NCBI GenBank assembly: GCA_009377605.1
Contig: WHTT01000010.1
Coordinates: 1-64,000, forward strand
Direction of reading: 5' to 3'
DNA from: Luteitalea sp.
GTDB taxonomy: Bacteria; Acidobacteriota; Vicinamibacteria; Vicinamibacterales; Vicinamibacteraceae
Length of the DNA stretch: 64,000 bases
The notes under the pieces are model-generated. The model worked only from the letters and a program-made list of their open reading frames with translations, searched no databases and was not told the origin of the DNA. The translations under genes and the position numbers were made by a program. Below are positions 1 to 8,399 of this stretch, one piece after another; the first letter of the stretch is position 1, and every line of letters begins with the position of its first letter.

Positions 1-206
1 ACTGGCGAATCACCGAGCTCGATGCTCGCTTGTGTCAGGCGATCCGAGTACACGTTGGTCAGCAGCGAGGGCACCACTATTCCCTGTGCGTCGACCGGCT
101 GCGCCAGCCCGAAGGCCACTGCCCCGCTTGCGATAATGCCGCCGCCAACCAGCGACGCTGCCATCACTTTCCGACTCCACCAATTCCTTGATCTCCAAGT
201 TCGCAT
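1..206 (-). CDS. Exported protein, N-terminal part (runs off left edge)
   Basis: Reading leftward from an ATG at 206, the frame stays open to the window edge (68 codons). The first residues are a classic secretion signal: a basic stretch (MRTWRSRNWWSRKV), a hydrophobic Ala/Gly-rich core and a likely signal-peptidase site after VDAQ, near residue 41. An AGGA ribosome site lies about 7 bases upstream of this ATG. A second in-frame ATG at 164 lacks the basic segment, so 206 is preferred. The mature start (GIVVPSLLTNVYSDRL...) matches no family I can name. Export to periplasm or outer membrane is inferred from the signal peptide only. Confidence 0.6.
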   Translation of the reverse strand, partial: MRTWRSRNWWSRKVMAASLVGGGIIASGAVAFGLAQPVDAQGIVVPSLLTNVYSDRLTQASIELGDSP

Positions 207-398
207 TGTTCGTCCTTTCTGAAGTCAGCTCCTACAAGAGCCTCCTCGGGTGCCTTGAGCCACCGGCGTGCGAAGCGTCGAACGCCACGCTGGCGTCTCC
301 TCCGGCACCAAGCAACATCCAGTATTGGCAACCGCCAGGTATCTTGAATAGCTACATAAATGGGGGAGATTTCGGACAGACCGATCGGCTTCTGGGTG

Positions 399-515
399 AT
401 GATCTGCACGGTCCGAGAGGACCGGCTCGTCGACGTGGGGAAGCTCGCCCGCGAGGGCCGCTTCGATTACTTGCTCGTGGAGTCGACGGAGATCTCGGCG
501 CCGCTGCCCGTCGCG
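399..515 (+). pseudogene. Relict of a CobW/G3E-family GTPase
   Basis: About 39 codons, in the frame with ATG at 360, read as an internal piece of a CobW/YeiR-type metal-chaperone GTPase. The sequence REDRLVDVGKLAREG followed by FDYLLVESTEISAPLPVA matches the family block normally ending in ESTGISEPLPVA, with the conserved Gly and Glu altered. The GTP-binding loop and the rest of the protein are absent on both sides. Its 3' part overlaps the tail of the convergent propeller gene. It is best read as a degraded remnant left by a deletion, not a functional gene. Confidence 0.55.
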
Positions 516-1153
516 GGGCCTCGCCTGGGCCGGCGGACGGTCCTCACCTTCCCGCTCCCGCCTCCTCCGCAGAAGAACTGATCGCCGCCATCGGACTCGA
601 GCCCTGACACGCCCACTCCGGGTGGCATCTCGAGCCTCTCCAGGACCTCTCCCGTTCGAGGATCGACGCGCCGCACCTCGCTCTCGTCACCTTCCCAGGT
701 ACCGTGCCACAGCTCTCCGTCGATCCAGGTGACCCCGGTGACGAAACGGTTGGACTCGATCGTGCGAAGAATCGCCCCTGTGTGGGGATCGACTTGATGG
801 ATCGTCCGGTCCCGATACTGCCCCACCCAGAGCGTCCCCTCGGCCCACGTGAGCCCCGAGTCACCGCCGCCGCCAGGCGCCGGGATCGTGGCGAGCACAC
901 GGCCGGTCTTCGGATCGATCTTCTGGATGCGATCCTCGGCGAGCTGAAACAGGTGCTGGCCGTCGAAGGCCGTTCCTGCGTGCGCGGCGACATCGATCGC
1001 GCGCAGCGTCTTCCCGCTCGCAGGATCGAAGGCGTTCAGCGTGTCTCCAGCAGCAATCCAGACGTGCTGACCGTCATACGTGACGCCATGCACCTGGTCG
1101 ACGGCCGGAAAGGGTCCATACTCACGGACGATCTCAGCGGTTGATCGACTCAT
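467..1153 (-). CDS. YncE/glutamine-cyclotransferase-like beta-propeller protein
   Basis: A 228-residue cytoplasmic protein without a signal peptide, made of repeated blade motifs of the type DGQHLFQLAEDRIQKIDP and EGTLWVGQYRDRTIHQVDP. This is characteristic of the short propeller family often annotated as glutaminyl-peptide cyclotransferase. No catalytic activity can be claimed. An AGGA ribosome site precedes ATG 1153 and overlaps the stop of the upstream HTH gene (9-base gap), so the two genes form one transcript. The tail after GGGGSGKVRTV runs for about 20 low-complexity residues into the region of the CobW relict, so the native stop may have been lost. Confidence 0.7.
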   Translation of the reverse strand: MSRSTAEIVREYGPFPAVDQVHGVTYDGQHVWIAAGDTLNAFDPASGKTLRAIDVAAHAGTAFDGQHLFQLAEDRIQKIDPKTGRVLATIPAPGGGGDSGLTWAEGTLWVGQYRDRTIHQVDPHTGAILRTIESNRFVTGVTWIDGELWHGTWEGDESEVRRVDPRTGEVLERLEMPPGVGVSGLESDGGDQFFCGGGGSGKVRTVRRPRRGPATGSGAEISVDSTSK

Positions 1154-1162
1154 GCTTCCATC

Positions 1163-2383
1163 CTAATCAATCGGCAGAGGAGCGGGGAGTAACAAGGTCG
1201 TCGTGAATCCCGGCACGGGCGGGGTCATCCAACGACGCGCTCGCCCGCGACCGCACGACTGCACCTTGCCGGCTGCAGCAAGCGCGTCGAGCGCCCGCTG
1301 CACGGTGCGCTGGCTCGTCCCAAGCGCAAGCGCCAGGGCCGAGCTCGACCACGATTCACCGTCGGCGAGGAAGGCGAGCACCGCCGCATGCTCCTCTTCG
1401 ACGGGCCGCGCCAGCACGACGACCTCGCGTGCCAGGCGCGGCGTCAGCGCAAACCCTCGCTTCGTTGCGCGCACGTCGGCCAGCCTCCGAAGCACCGTGC
1501 GAAGCCGCCCGACTTCGACGCGCAACCGCGCGCGGTGCGATTCATCGGCGTGCTTCGCTCCGAATGCCCGCGCCACGAGCGTGTCCCTCGGCACGTCTCC
1601 CGGCCACGCTTCGCCCAGCGCGCGTCCGAGCGCGAACAACACCGGACGCCTTGCGAGCGAGGCCACCGTGCGTGCGTCACGCACGACATGGCGGCACGCG
1701 TCCACGACGAGCGCGTTCGACGCCAGCAACGTTTCGACCTCCTCGAGCAGGAGGAGTCGCTCCTCGCCACTGGCAAGCAGGCGCGCGGCGGGCGTGTTCA
1801 GGACGAGGGAGGCGCTCTCGACCTCCGCCGTCAGCGCAGGGATACGTGCAAGGCGCGCGGCGCGCTCGGCCCGAGCGAGCGCCGCGCGCGCCGCCTTCGT
1901 CCGGAGGCGCCGCATCGCGATCCCCGCGACCACCAGCTCGTGGGCAGTCCTCGACGCGGGCGGGAAGGGCGCGGGGTCGAGCTCGGCGAGCGTTCGCTCG
2001 GCCGCGTCGAGGCGGCCGATCAGGAGGAGGCGCCGGACTTCGAGATACCGCGCATGCGCGGCGTTGACCCGGTCGCCGTGCGCGTCGAGCGTCGCCCGCG
2101 CCGCGTCGAGCGTCTTTGCAGGCCAGCCCAGGTCGCGCGAGACGAGCGCGATCTCGGCCTCGGCGACGACGCACCGCGCGCGGGCCACGGCCTCTTTCGG
2201 ACCGAAGGCGCGCGCGGCACGTCGCAGGAGCGCCTTCGCGCGCACGAGATCGCCGAGCTGCGCCATCGCGATGCCTCGCAACGCGAGCGCCGGGGCGTCG
2301 TCGCGCAGGGCGACCCGCTTCAATGCGCCGAGGGGATCACCCGCAGCGAGTGCACGCGCCGCGGCCGTGATCAACGAGTCCAT
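1163..2383 (-). CDS. Regulator-like protein with C-terminal winged helix-turn-helix
   Basis: A 406-residue Ala/Arg-rich protein. The first ~200 residues are helical repeats resembling tetratricopeptide repeats. Residues about 340-385 (AVLAFLADGESWSSSALALA, then TSQRTVQRALDALAAAGKV) look like a winged helix-turn-helix that could bind DNA. It is the upstream partner of the propeller gene, and the pair probably forms a small operon. The target is unknown; autoregulation of the pair is only an inference. Its very high GC and Arg/Ala content produce long antisense open frames, which are shadows. Start ATG 2383 has only a weak GGGA upstream. Confidence 0.6.
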   Translation of the reverse strand: MDSLITAAARALAAGDPLGALKRVALRDDAPALALRGIAMAQLGDLVRAKALLRRAARAFGPKEAVARARCVVAEAEIALVSRDLGWPAKTLDAARATLDAHGDRVNAAHARYLEVRRLLLIGRLDAAERTLAELDPAPFPPASRTAHELVVAGIAMRRLRTKAARAALARAERAARLARIPALTAEVESASLVLNTPAARLLASGEERLLLLEEVETLLASNALVVDACRHVVRDARTVASLARRPVLFALGRALGEAWPGDVPRDTLVARAFGAKHADESHRARLRVEVGRLRTVLRRLADVRATKRGFALTPRLAREVVVLARPVEEEHAAVLAFLADGESWSSSALALALGTSQRTVQRALDALAAAGKVQSCGRGRARRWMTPPVPGFTTTLLLPAPLPID

Positions 2384-2566
2384 CGGAATCCCGCCACACT
2401 GGTCACTCCCACCGTTCGATATCCCGCGCTCAGTCTATGTCATGACCAGAAACACCAGGTCGTACCGAGAAACGACTGGAAGGAGAGCCTGGAGCAGCAG
2501 CAGTCGGGAGTCGTCGAGTGCCGAGGCTGATCGGGGGATCGCGCCCCCGGTGAGACGCTACACGGA

Positions 2567-2773
2567 TCAATCTTGCCTGAGCGCGGCGACCGGATCGATC
2601 CGTCCTGCGCGCAGCGCCGGAATCAGCGCCGCACATGCGCACGCCTGGATCCGCTCCGCAATCGCCCAGCCATGGAGCGGCTGCGTCTGCAGCGTACGCA
2701 GGATGAGCATGTCGAGCGTCCCTGGCAGAAGGTCGGGAATGGAGCGGCGCGTCATGGTATGGGCTATCGACAC
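2567..2773 (-). pseudogene. Deletion scar: PadR regulator head fused to ADOP permease tail
   Basis: The first ~40 residues match the N-terminus of PadR-family repressors (MTRRSIPDLLPGTLDMLIL, natural start near 2755). After AERIQ the frame continues as the last ~25 residues of a MacB/ADOP-type permease (ALIPALRAGRIDPVAALRQD), the normal C-terminus of acidobacterial duplicated orphan permeases. PadR-permease pairs are a common acidobacterial arrangement, so an in-frame deletion seems to have removed the body of both genes. The resulting 68-residue product lacks the rest of the winged helix and all membrane helices. The flanks 2384-2566 and 2774-2922 show no other gene. Confidence 0.65.
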
Positions 2774-2922
2774 TAACGCGTACGGCGGTCAGCTGTCAAC
2801 CACTGGGCGTCGTGACGGCGGCCAAATCCAAACGAACGACTTGATCGTAGTTGCAGCGGCGAGAACAACGTAATGGTTACGATGACTACCGGACTGCTGA
2901 CGATGAGGATTCGTCTGGCGCG

Positions 2923-4299
2923 TCACTGCTCCATGAGCTCCCGTGCAACCGCCAGCGCCTCGTCCAGCGTGGTGACAGCGCCGTCGAGTTGCCGTTCGTA
3001 GACAGCGCGTAGGATCTGCCCCATCGATGGTCCCGGCGAGACGCCGAGATCGATCAGGTGTCGCCCCATGAGCAGCGGCACGGGCGGTCGGTGCTCGACG
3101 CCAAGCGCGCGCGCGCGTTGGATGAACCAGTCGATCGCGGAGCAATCGAAGTGACCGGCGCGGCCGCGGCAATCGGCGTGAGCGAGACGGCTGAGCAGCT
3201 CGAGGTCCAACTTCCGCGCAAGCCGGCGGAACGCACCGTCTCCCACCGGCGTCGGCGACTTGTACCATGCATTTGGCGCCAGGTGATACTGCACGAGCCC
3301 GAGCACCTGTCGCCGCACGTCGTACCCATCCATCGTGTGTACGTTGAGCCGATCCAAGAAGCGCTTCGCCGGCTCCACGCCGCGCGCCTCGTGGTTCGGC
3401 GATCGGATCCTCCCGTCGATGTCAGCCGTGGTCATCGGCTTGCCGAAATCGTGTGTGATCGCACCGAGCATGATCGTCACCCGTTCGGGACGAGACAGGC
3501 CGTCGAGTTGCTTCGTCGCCTCGTCTATCACCATCAACGTGTGGATCCAGACGTCACCTTCGGGATGCCACTCGGGCTCCTGCGGGCAGCCGATGAGAGC
3601 ATGCATCTCGGGCCACAGCACTTGAACGATGCCAAGGTCACCTGCGAGCGCGAAGCCCGCGGATGGTCGTGGTGCCTGCAGCAGGAGCTTTTCCAGCTCA
3701 CCCCAGACGCGCTCAGCGGGCAGATCATCGAGCGGGACTTGTCGGCAGAGCGCCGCCGTTGCCTCGTCGAGGCTGTACTCGAACCGGGCGGCAAACTGCA
3801 GCGCGCGCAATACGCGTAACGAGTCGTCTGCAAACGTGGCGAGATCGGTAGCACGGAGGCGTCGCGCCGCAAGATCCGAGCGTCCACCGTGGGGATCCAG
3901 CAGCTCGTCGGTCAGCGGATCCCATCCCATGGCATTGATGGTGAAGTCGCGGCGGCGCGACGCTTCCACGAAGGAGAGCGACGGATCGCCGGTAACCGCG
4001 AATCCACGATGACCGCGCCCCACCTTCGACTCACGTCGTGGCAGTGCCACGTCGATATCCTTCACCTTGTACACGGTGAAGCTTTCGCCCACCACGTCGA
4101 CACGACCGATGGATTCGAGCAGCGCGCGGAGCTCGGCTGCCGGCACGCCGTAGACCTCGAGGTCGACGTCCTTGGAGAGACGACCAAGGAGCCGGTCGCG
4201 CACGAAGCCGCCGACGACTATCGCGCGGCCACCATGCGCATCGACGACACGGGCAATGTCGATGGCCACCGTCAGATCGTGGGGCCGAGGCGAGTTCAT
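2923..4299 (-). CDS. cca: CCA tRNA nucleotidyltransferase with HD domain
   Basis: A 458-residue enzyme of the class II poly(A) polymerase/tRNA nucleotidyltransferase family, which adds or repairs the 3' CCA of tRNAs in the cytoplasm. Visible motifs in order are the nucleotidyltransferase GGFVRDRLLG, the metal-binding DVDLEVYG, RRDFTINAMGWDP, the RNA-binding head, and a C-terminal HD phosphohydrolase block with HDFGKP. The start ATG (4299) overlaps the stop of the upstream dehydrogenase in an ATGA arrangement, so translation is probably coupled. Length is normal for the HD-containing type. Confidence 0.92.
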   Translation of the reverse strand: MNSPRPHDLTVAIDIARVVDAHGGRAIVVGGFVRDRLLGRLSKDVDLEVYGVPAAELRALLESIGRVDVVGESFTVYKVKDIDVALPRRESKVGRGHRGFAVTGDPSLSFVEASRRRDFTINAMGWDPLTDELLDPHGGRSDLAARRLRATDLATFADDSLRVLRALQFAARFEYSLDEATAALCRQVPLDDLPAERVWGELEKLLLQAPRPSAGFALAGDLGIVQVLWPEMHALIGCPQEPEWHPEGDVWIHTLMVIDEATKQLDGLSRPERVTIMLGAITHDFGKPMTTADIDGRIRSPNHEARGVEPAKRFLDRLNVHTMDGYDVRRQVLGLVQYHLAPNAWYKSPTPVGDGAFRRLARKLDLELLSRLAHADCRGRAGHFDCSAIDWFIQRARALGVEHRPPVPLLMGRHLIDLGVSPGPSMGQILRAVYERQLDGAVTTLDEALAVARELMEQ

Positions 4300-5093
4300 G
4301 AGCGGCGGTGACGAGTGAATCGGCGCATGATGCGGTCACCCACCGCGGGTGCCATTGCATTCAGCACCGGCAACAGACGAGACAACCGATGCGGGTAGAC
4401 CTCGGCACGAGGGCGTGTGAGACAGCGCACGATGGCATCCGCCACCTGCTCGGCCGACTGGCGTGGTCCCAGGCCACCGACACGTCGGCCGAAGTCTCGC
4501 ACCATCACCTCGCGAAACTCCGTATCCGTACTAATAGGAAACACGACGCTGACATGTATGCCGGAGCCGGCCAGCTCCGTGCGAAGTGCTTCGGCGAGCC
4601 CCGCTTGGGCAAATTTCGTGGCGCAGTAAGCGCTGTACAAGGGCAAGCCACGGCGGCCGACGATCGACGAGACGAACACCAGGTGCCCGCTGCCTTGGGA
4701 GCGGAACAGTGGGAGCGCCGCGCGGGCCGCGTGAAGTGAGCCAAGCAGGTTGACGTCCATCAGATGACGGACGATCTCGACGGGTGTGTCTTCGAGCGCG
4801 CCGTGGTAGCCGATACCGGCGTTGCAAATCATGACGTCGAGTCGGCCGGTCGTCTGTGCCGCCTCGCCCGCAAGCCGGTGCATGTCTGCCTCCGAGGTCA
4901 CATCTGCAATCACCGGTATGGCCATCCGGCTCGTCGTGCGCAGCTCGTCCGCGAGCCTCGCCAAGCGATCGGCTCTCCGCGCTGCCAAGGCGACGTGCAT
5001 GCCACGGCCCGCACACGCACGGGCGCATGCGGCGCCAATGCCAGCGGAGGCTCCGGTGATCGCAACAGTACGACCCGCAAGATCGCGTGCCAT
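4296..5093 (-). CDS. Short-chain dehydrogenase/reductase
   Basis: A 265-residue classical SDR. TGASAGIG (cofactor loop) lies near residue 13, NAG lies in the middle, and the catalytic SS...Y-x3-K is seen as SSIVGRRGLPLYSAYCATK. The substrate cannot be told. Start ATG 5093 opens MARDLAGRTVAITG. A longer open frame upstream only translates the intergenic AAGGACC repeat and is rejected. The stop overlaps the cca start (ATGA), so the two genes are cotranscribed. This looks like a physical link rather than an obvious functional one. Confidence 0.85.
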   Translation of the reverse strand: MARDLAGRTVAITGASAGIGAACARACAGRGMHVALAARRADRLARLADELRTTSRMAIPVIADVTSEADMHRLAGEAAQTTGRLDVMICNAGIGYHGALEDTPVEIVRHLMDVNLLGSLHAARAALPLFRSQGSGHLVFVSSIVGRRGLPLYSAYCATKFAQAGLAEALRTELAGSGIHVSVVFPISTDTEFREVMVRDFGRRVGGLGPRQSAEQVADAIVRCLTRPRAEVYPHRLSRLLPVLNAMAPAVGDRIMRRFTRHRRS

Positions 5094-5106
5094 GCGACCA
5101 TCATAG

Positions 5107-5250
5107 CGAAGGTCCTTGGTCCTTGGTCCTGGGTCCTGGGTCCTTAGTTCTTGGCGTGGTGGCTGGGCGTCGTCTGGCAGGCTGGACGACCTGTTAGAAT
5201 CGCGGCGACGCCGCGCACCAAGAACTAAGGACCAAGGACCAAGAACCAAC
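5107..5250. repeat. Inverted clusters of AAGGACC tandem repeats
   Basis: Two short arrays of a 7-8 base motif face each other: GGTCCTT-type units at 5109-5152 and the complementary AAGGACC-type units at 5218-5250, separated by about 65 bases. Because they are complementary they could fold into an imperfect hairpin. The right array ends 6 bases before the M20 peptidase ATG. The same motif recurs at 35261-35354. Confidence 0.8.
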
Positions 5251-5256
5251 GCTGCC

Positions 5257-6390
5257 ATGGACCCGACCATTCACCTCCTACGCGACCTCGTCGCCATCGA
5301 TTCGGTGAACCCATCGCTCGTCCCTGGCGGCGCCGGGGAGCAGCAGATGGCAGAGGCGTATGCTGCGGATCTTCGAAGTGCCGGCTTGGACGTCGAGCTC
5401 GTCGAGGTCGCGTCTGGCCGTCCCAATGTCGTAGGCGTTCTGCAAGGACGCGAGCCCGGCCGGACGCTCTTGCTGTGCGGTCATCTAGACACGGTCGGTG
5501 TGGAGGGCATGGAGGCGCCGTTCACACCGATCGAGCGAGACGGCCGGCTCTATGGACGTGGCGCGCAGGACATGAAGGGGGGCCTTGCGGCGATTGCCGG
5601 CGCGGCACGAGCGGTGGCCTCGTCTGGCCGATTCACTCGCGGCCGCCTCGTGGTGGCGGGTGTGATCGACGAGGAGTATGCGAGTGTCGGCGCCGACGCG
5701 CTGGTCGCCGATTGGCATGCGGATGCCGCGGTGGTCACCGAGCCGACGGGGCTGCAGCTCGCCGTCGCCCACAAAGGCTTTGTGTGGATCGAAGCCGAGA
5801 CGCAAGGGCGAGCGGCGCACGGCAGCCGCCCGGAGGATGGACGCGACGCCATCATGCGCATGGGCCGCGTGATCGCGGCGCTGGAGCAGTTGAATGGCGA
5901 GCTGCGCGCGCGGTCGCCTCATCCGCTTGTCGGTACCGCCTCGTTGCATGCATCGATGATCGACGGCGGGCGCGAGTGGAGCAGCTATCCGGATACCTGT
6001 CGTCTGCGGCTCGAGCGCCGCACCGTGAGCGGCGAAACGGCGGACACGGCCCTGGCGGAGGTGACCTCGACCCTGGAGGCGTTGCGTGAAGCGGATGCCG
6101 AGTTCGAGGGACACGCGCGTATGGTTTTCGCGCGGCCCTCTTACGAAATCGACCGACGCGCGGAGATCGTGCAGGCGCTCATCGCTGCCGCCCATGGGAC
6201 CGGTCTGGGCCTGACACCGGAAGGGGTGAGCTTTTGGACAGACGCCGCCATTCTCGGCGGCGCCGGCATTCCGTCCGTGGTGTTCGGCCCCGGCGGCGCG
6301 GGACTTCACGGCACCTGCGAGCACGTGGTGATATCGGATGTCTTGATCTGTCGCGATGTGCTCGTGCGGTTGGCGGAGCAGTTTTGCTAA
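5257..6390 (+). CDS. M20-family metallopeptidase (ArgE/DapE/CPG2-like)
   Basis: A 377-residue zinc-dependent amidohydrolase. Metal and catalytic motifs are visible: GHLDTVG (His and Asp), the metal-bridging YGRGAQDMKGG, the general-base pair in IDEEYAS, a Glu in VVTEPTG, and a C-terminal His in GGAGLHGTCEH. A dimerisation lid follows HGSRPEDGRDAI. It probably deacylates or hydrolyses an N-acyl amino acid or dipeptide; the exact substrate is undetermined. Start ATG 5257 opens MDPTIHLLRDLVAID. The upstream extension of the frame is repeat translation. Confidence 0.88.
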   Translation: MDPTIHLLRDLVAIDSVNPSLVPGGAGEQQMAEAYAADLRSAGLDVELVEVASGRPNVVGVLQGREPGRTLLLCGHLDTVGVEGMEAPFTPIERDGRLYGRGAQDMKGGLAAIAGAARAVASSGRFTRGRLVVAGVIDEEYASVGADALVADWHADAAVVTEPTGLQLAVAHKGFVWIEAETQGRAAHGSRPEDGRDAIMRMGRVIAALEQLNGELRARSPHPLVGTASLHASMIDGGREWSSYPDTCRLRLERRTVSGETADTALAEVTSTLEALREADAEFEGHARMVFARPSYEIDRRAEIVQALIAAAHGTGLGLTPEGVSFWTDAAILGGAGIPSVVFGPGGAGLHGTCEHVVISDVLICRDVLVRLAEQFC

Positions 6391-6590
6391 AGGTTCGAGG
6401 TAAAAGGTCCGAGGTAAGAGGTTATCTGCAGGGTTCAACGCCGGAGGTTTCCTTCGGGTTTCGGGGTAAGGGCTTGACGAAACGCTCGACGTTCCAGCCC
6501 TCGGCGCTCGACGTCAACCTCTTCGCAGGAACTGGCCTCCTACCTTGAACCTCGAACCTCGAACCTCGAACCTTGAACCTCTTTCCTTCC
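6391..6590. repeat. GGTTCGAGGT-type tandem repeat flanks
   Basis: Two degenerate arrays lie between the M20 peptidase and the next gene: AGGTTCGAGGTAAAAGGT-type units at 6392-6421 on one side, and the complementary CCTTGAACCTCGAACC units at 6543-6585. The middle (about 6430-6540) shows no gene. The second array supplies the last codons of the small zinc-ribbon gene. The same family recurs at 9418-9567, 11461-11482 and near 31040. Confidence 0.75.
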
Positions 6591-6866
6591 CGGCAACCGA
6601 TGCCGTGCCGCATCTCCTTCGAAGCGAAGCACCGGCGCGCGTGGCTCCGTCGTCCATCCCGGGGAGGTGTGCCCGCATGCAGCACAACGCAGCGTGACCC
6701 GATTGGGCTCGAAGTGGAGGAGCGCGTCATGTCCCTGTATCCCGCACAGCCATTGTGCCAACCGTGTCACGACCCGCTGCGCCAAGCTCTCACGCGACGC
6801 GGGTGCCGCGGCGCTCGGCGTCTCAGCCTGGAGCGCCAACCGAGCAACGTTGGTCGTCATGTCCAT
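6540..6866 (-). CDS. Small predicted zinc-ribbon protein
   Basis: About 108 residues. It contains FEPNRVTLRCAACGHTSPGW, in which a CxxC pair follows a conserved-looking strand. An earlier Cys-His region (LCGIQGHDALLH) could provide the other metal ligands. Start ATG 6866 is preceded by AGGAGAGG; an ATG at 6860 is equally possible. The last ~12 residues (VQGSRFEVRGSR) are encoded by the GGTTCGAGG repeat, so the natural C-terminus may have ended near RLPGRKE. Function is unknown. The 6867-7134 stretch upstream holds nothing I recognise. Confidence 0.5.
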   Translation of the reverse strand: MDMTTNVARLALQAETPSAAAPASRESLAQRVVTRLAQWLCGIQGHDALLHFEPNRVTLRCAACGHTSPGWTTEPRAPVLRFEGDAARHRLPGRKEVQGSRFEVRGSR

Positions 6867-7134
6867 CCTCTCCTGGTACCGCCGCGCCTTCGCTGACGCG
6901 GCACCGGTGCGTGTGGCACGCAAAGAGATCACCCCGCACACCTGCCAGCAAATGATGTGCCTACAGACTCTCCAGGGGGACCATGATGAGCAACTATTTT
7001 ATTCGTAGCGCATTAGGGATGCTTGGCGCCAAACAGATGAGCTCCGGCGCGCCATGGAATTCCTTCCGCCGGTCACGGAAATTTGACCTGCTGGATCGAC
7101 GATTGGGATTCCCGGATCCCGAGGGGACGGCGGG

Positions 7135-8268
7135 TCAGCTCTTCGGTGCGAGGAGATGGTCGAGGGCGTGCCCGTAATAGCGCAGGACACCACGGTCGCG
7201 CACGCGAAAACGGTGCCCCTCGCGCACGATGACGCCGCGCAGACAGAGCAGCTCCACGCCGCGCTCGGTCGCCACGGTCGGGTCACTGACGTCGAGGTTC
7301 GCCCCTCGGACCATGAGCGTCGTCGTCAGGGCTTCGACGCGCGCTTCGAGATCGGACTCCGCAATCGACGGCCGCATGGCCGTGGCGACGAGGGCGGTGG
7401 GCAATACCTTGTAGAGCTGGCTGACGCGCTCTCGTGTCAGACGTGCGAGCTGCAGCACATCGCGCCGCGAATCGGAGCAATACCCAGTCAATGAAATCGG
7501 CGGGCCGAAGGTCACGAACGCCCGCGTCTCGTAGCCAACGGCAGAGCCGACCATCTCGGCAATCTCTCGCGTGAAGGGTCGCTGGCCACGCTTCACGCCC
7601 TGGCGAGCCAGCGTGCGATCCTCGAGCACCAGGTCGTAGGTGATCGCGCAGGGGACGATCTGCACATGCGCACCGTTGTCGGCCAGCAGCGTGGCATGAA
7701 CCAGCCCCGTCTTGAACGGCTTGAGATCACCCGCGTAGCTCCTGCCGCCCTCCGGATAGAACAACAGATCGTGCTGCTCGAGTATCTCGGCGACGTACGC
7801 CTTCTGCGTCGCCAGATATACTGGGTCGCGGGCGTTACGTCGAATCGGAATCGCGCCGGTGACATGCCGGTTGATCAAGCCGAACGCCCCGCCGAACAGG
7901 TTGATGCCGGCGGCGATAATCGGCGGCCGGATCGCGTAGTCTTCGAGCACGAGCGGGCCGATCAGGTAATCCAGGTGACTCCTGTGGTTCGAGACGTAGA
8001 CCGTACGTCCTGCCGCCACGCTCCGTTCGACATGCTCCAGGCCTTCGCCGATCCGTGTGATCTTTCGAAGAATAGGGTAGAGAGGGTGTTTCAGCGCGCG
8101 GTAGATGTGATACCGCTGCGTCGTGCGAAGCTCGTCGAGATAGGCGTGGATTCGCTCCCGCGCCTCAACCGGCGAGAGTCCCTCGGTGCCGCGGAGGTAG
8201 CGGGCCACCTCCTCGCGTGAGAGGACCGCCTGGGTAATCTCGTCCAGCATCAGCGGAGAATATAGCAT
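7135..8268 (-). CDS. Glycerol-3-phosphate/1-acylglycerol acyltransferase (PlsB/PlsC-like)
   Basis: A 377-residue acyltransferase of glycerolipid synthesis. The catalytic NHRSHLDYL (H-x4-D) and the later FYPEGGRSYAG acceptor-binding motif are clear, and IPIRRNARDPVY lies between them, as in PlsB-type enzymes. It is shorter than E. coli PlsB (about 800 residues). It is most similar in plan to standalone bacterial or eukaryote-like acyltransferases that bind the inner membrane. Start ATG 8268 follows GAGGAAGCG; a longer frame begins at 8310 without such a site. Confidence 0.85.
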   Translation of the reverse strand: MLYSPLMLDEITQAVLSREEVARYLRGTEGLSPVEARERIHAYLDELRTTQRYHIYRALKHPLYPILRKITRIGEGLEHVERSVAAGRTVYVSNHRSHLDYLIGPLVLEDYAIRPPIIAAGINLFGGAFGLINRHVTGAIPIRRNARDPVYLATQKAYVAEILEQHDLLFYPEGGRSYAGDLKPFKTGLVHATLLADNGAHVQIVPCAITYDLVLEDRTLARQGVKRGQRPFTREIAEMVGSAVGYETRAFVTFGPPISLTGYCSDSRRDVLQLARLTRERVSQLYKVLPTALVATAMRPSIAESDLEARVEALTTTLMVRGANLDVSDPTVATERGVELLCLRGVIVREGHRFRVRDRGVLRYYGHALDHLLAPKS

Positions 8269-8317
8269 CGCTTCCTCGCGGGGCGCAGCCTTAGGGCGGT
8301 GCCTCGCCACGCTCGCG

Positions 8318-8374
8318 GTGCGTTCGGCGAACGCGCCCTACCATCGTGGTAGGGACGCCTCGCCGAGGTGTCCG
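8318..8374. repeat. Palindromic intergenic repeat pair
   Basis: Two members of the GTAGGG palindrome family lie back to back: CGTTCGGCGAACG followed by CCCTACC, then GGTAGGGACGCCTCGCC with GAGG. Each unit is a perfect or near-perfect hairpin. They fill the space between the acyltransferase and the dehydrogenase gene. Confidence 0.8.
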
Positions 8375-8399
8375 TTTCCGGCTCCAGGGCTGTTGGTTC

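Noticed and set aside
1203-2873. Long plus-strand open frame (556 codons)
   Set aside because: It is antisense to the HTH gene, made of Arg/Ser/Ala low-complexity sequence with no family motif; a shadow of very GC-rich coding DNA.
2923-4299. tRNA genes near cca
   Set aside because: No cloverleaf-like sequence was seen there; I saw no tRNA anywhere in the window, though an unaided scan may miss one.
5107-5250. Phage attachment site or insertion-sequence ends
   Set aside because: Paired arrays resemble terminal repeats, but no integrase or transposase lies near and the same arrays recur elsewhere around unrelated genes.
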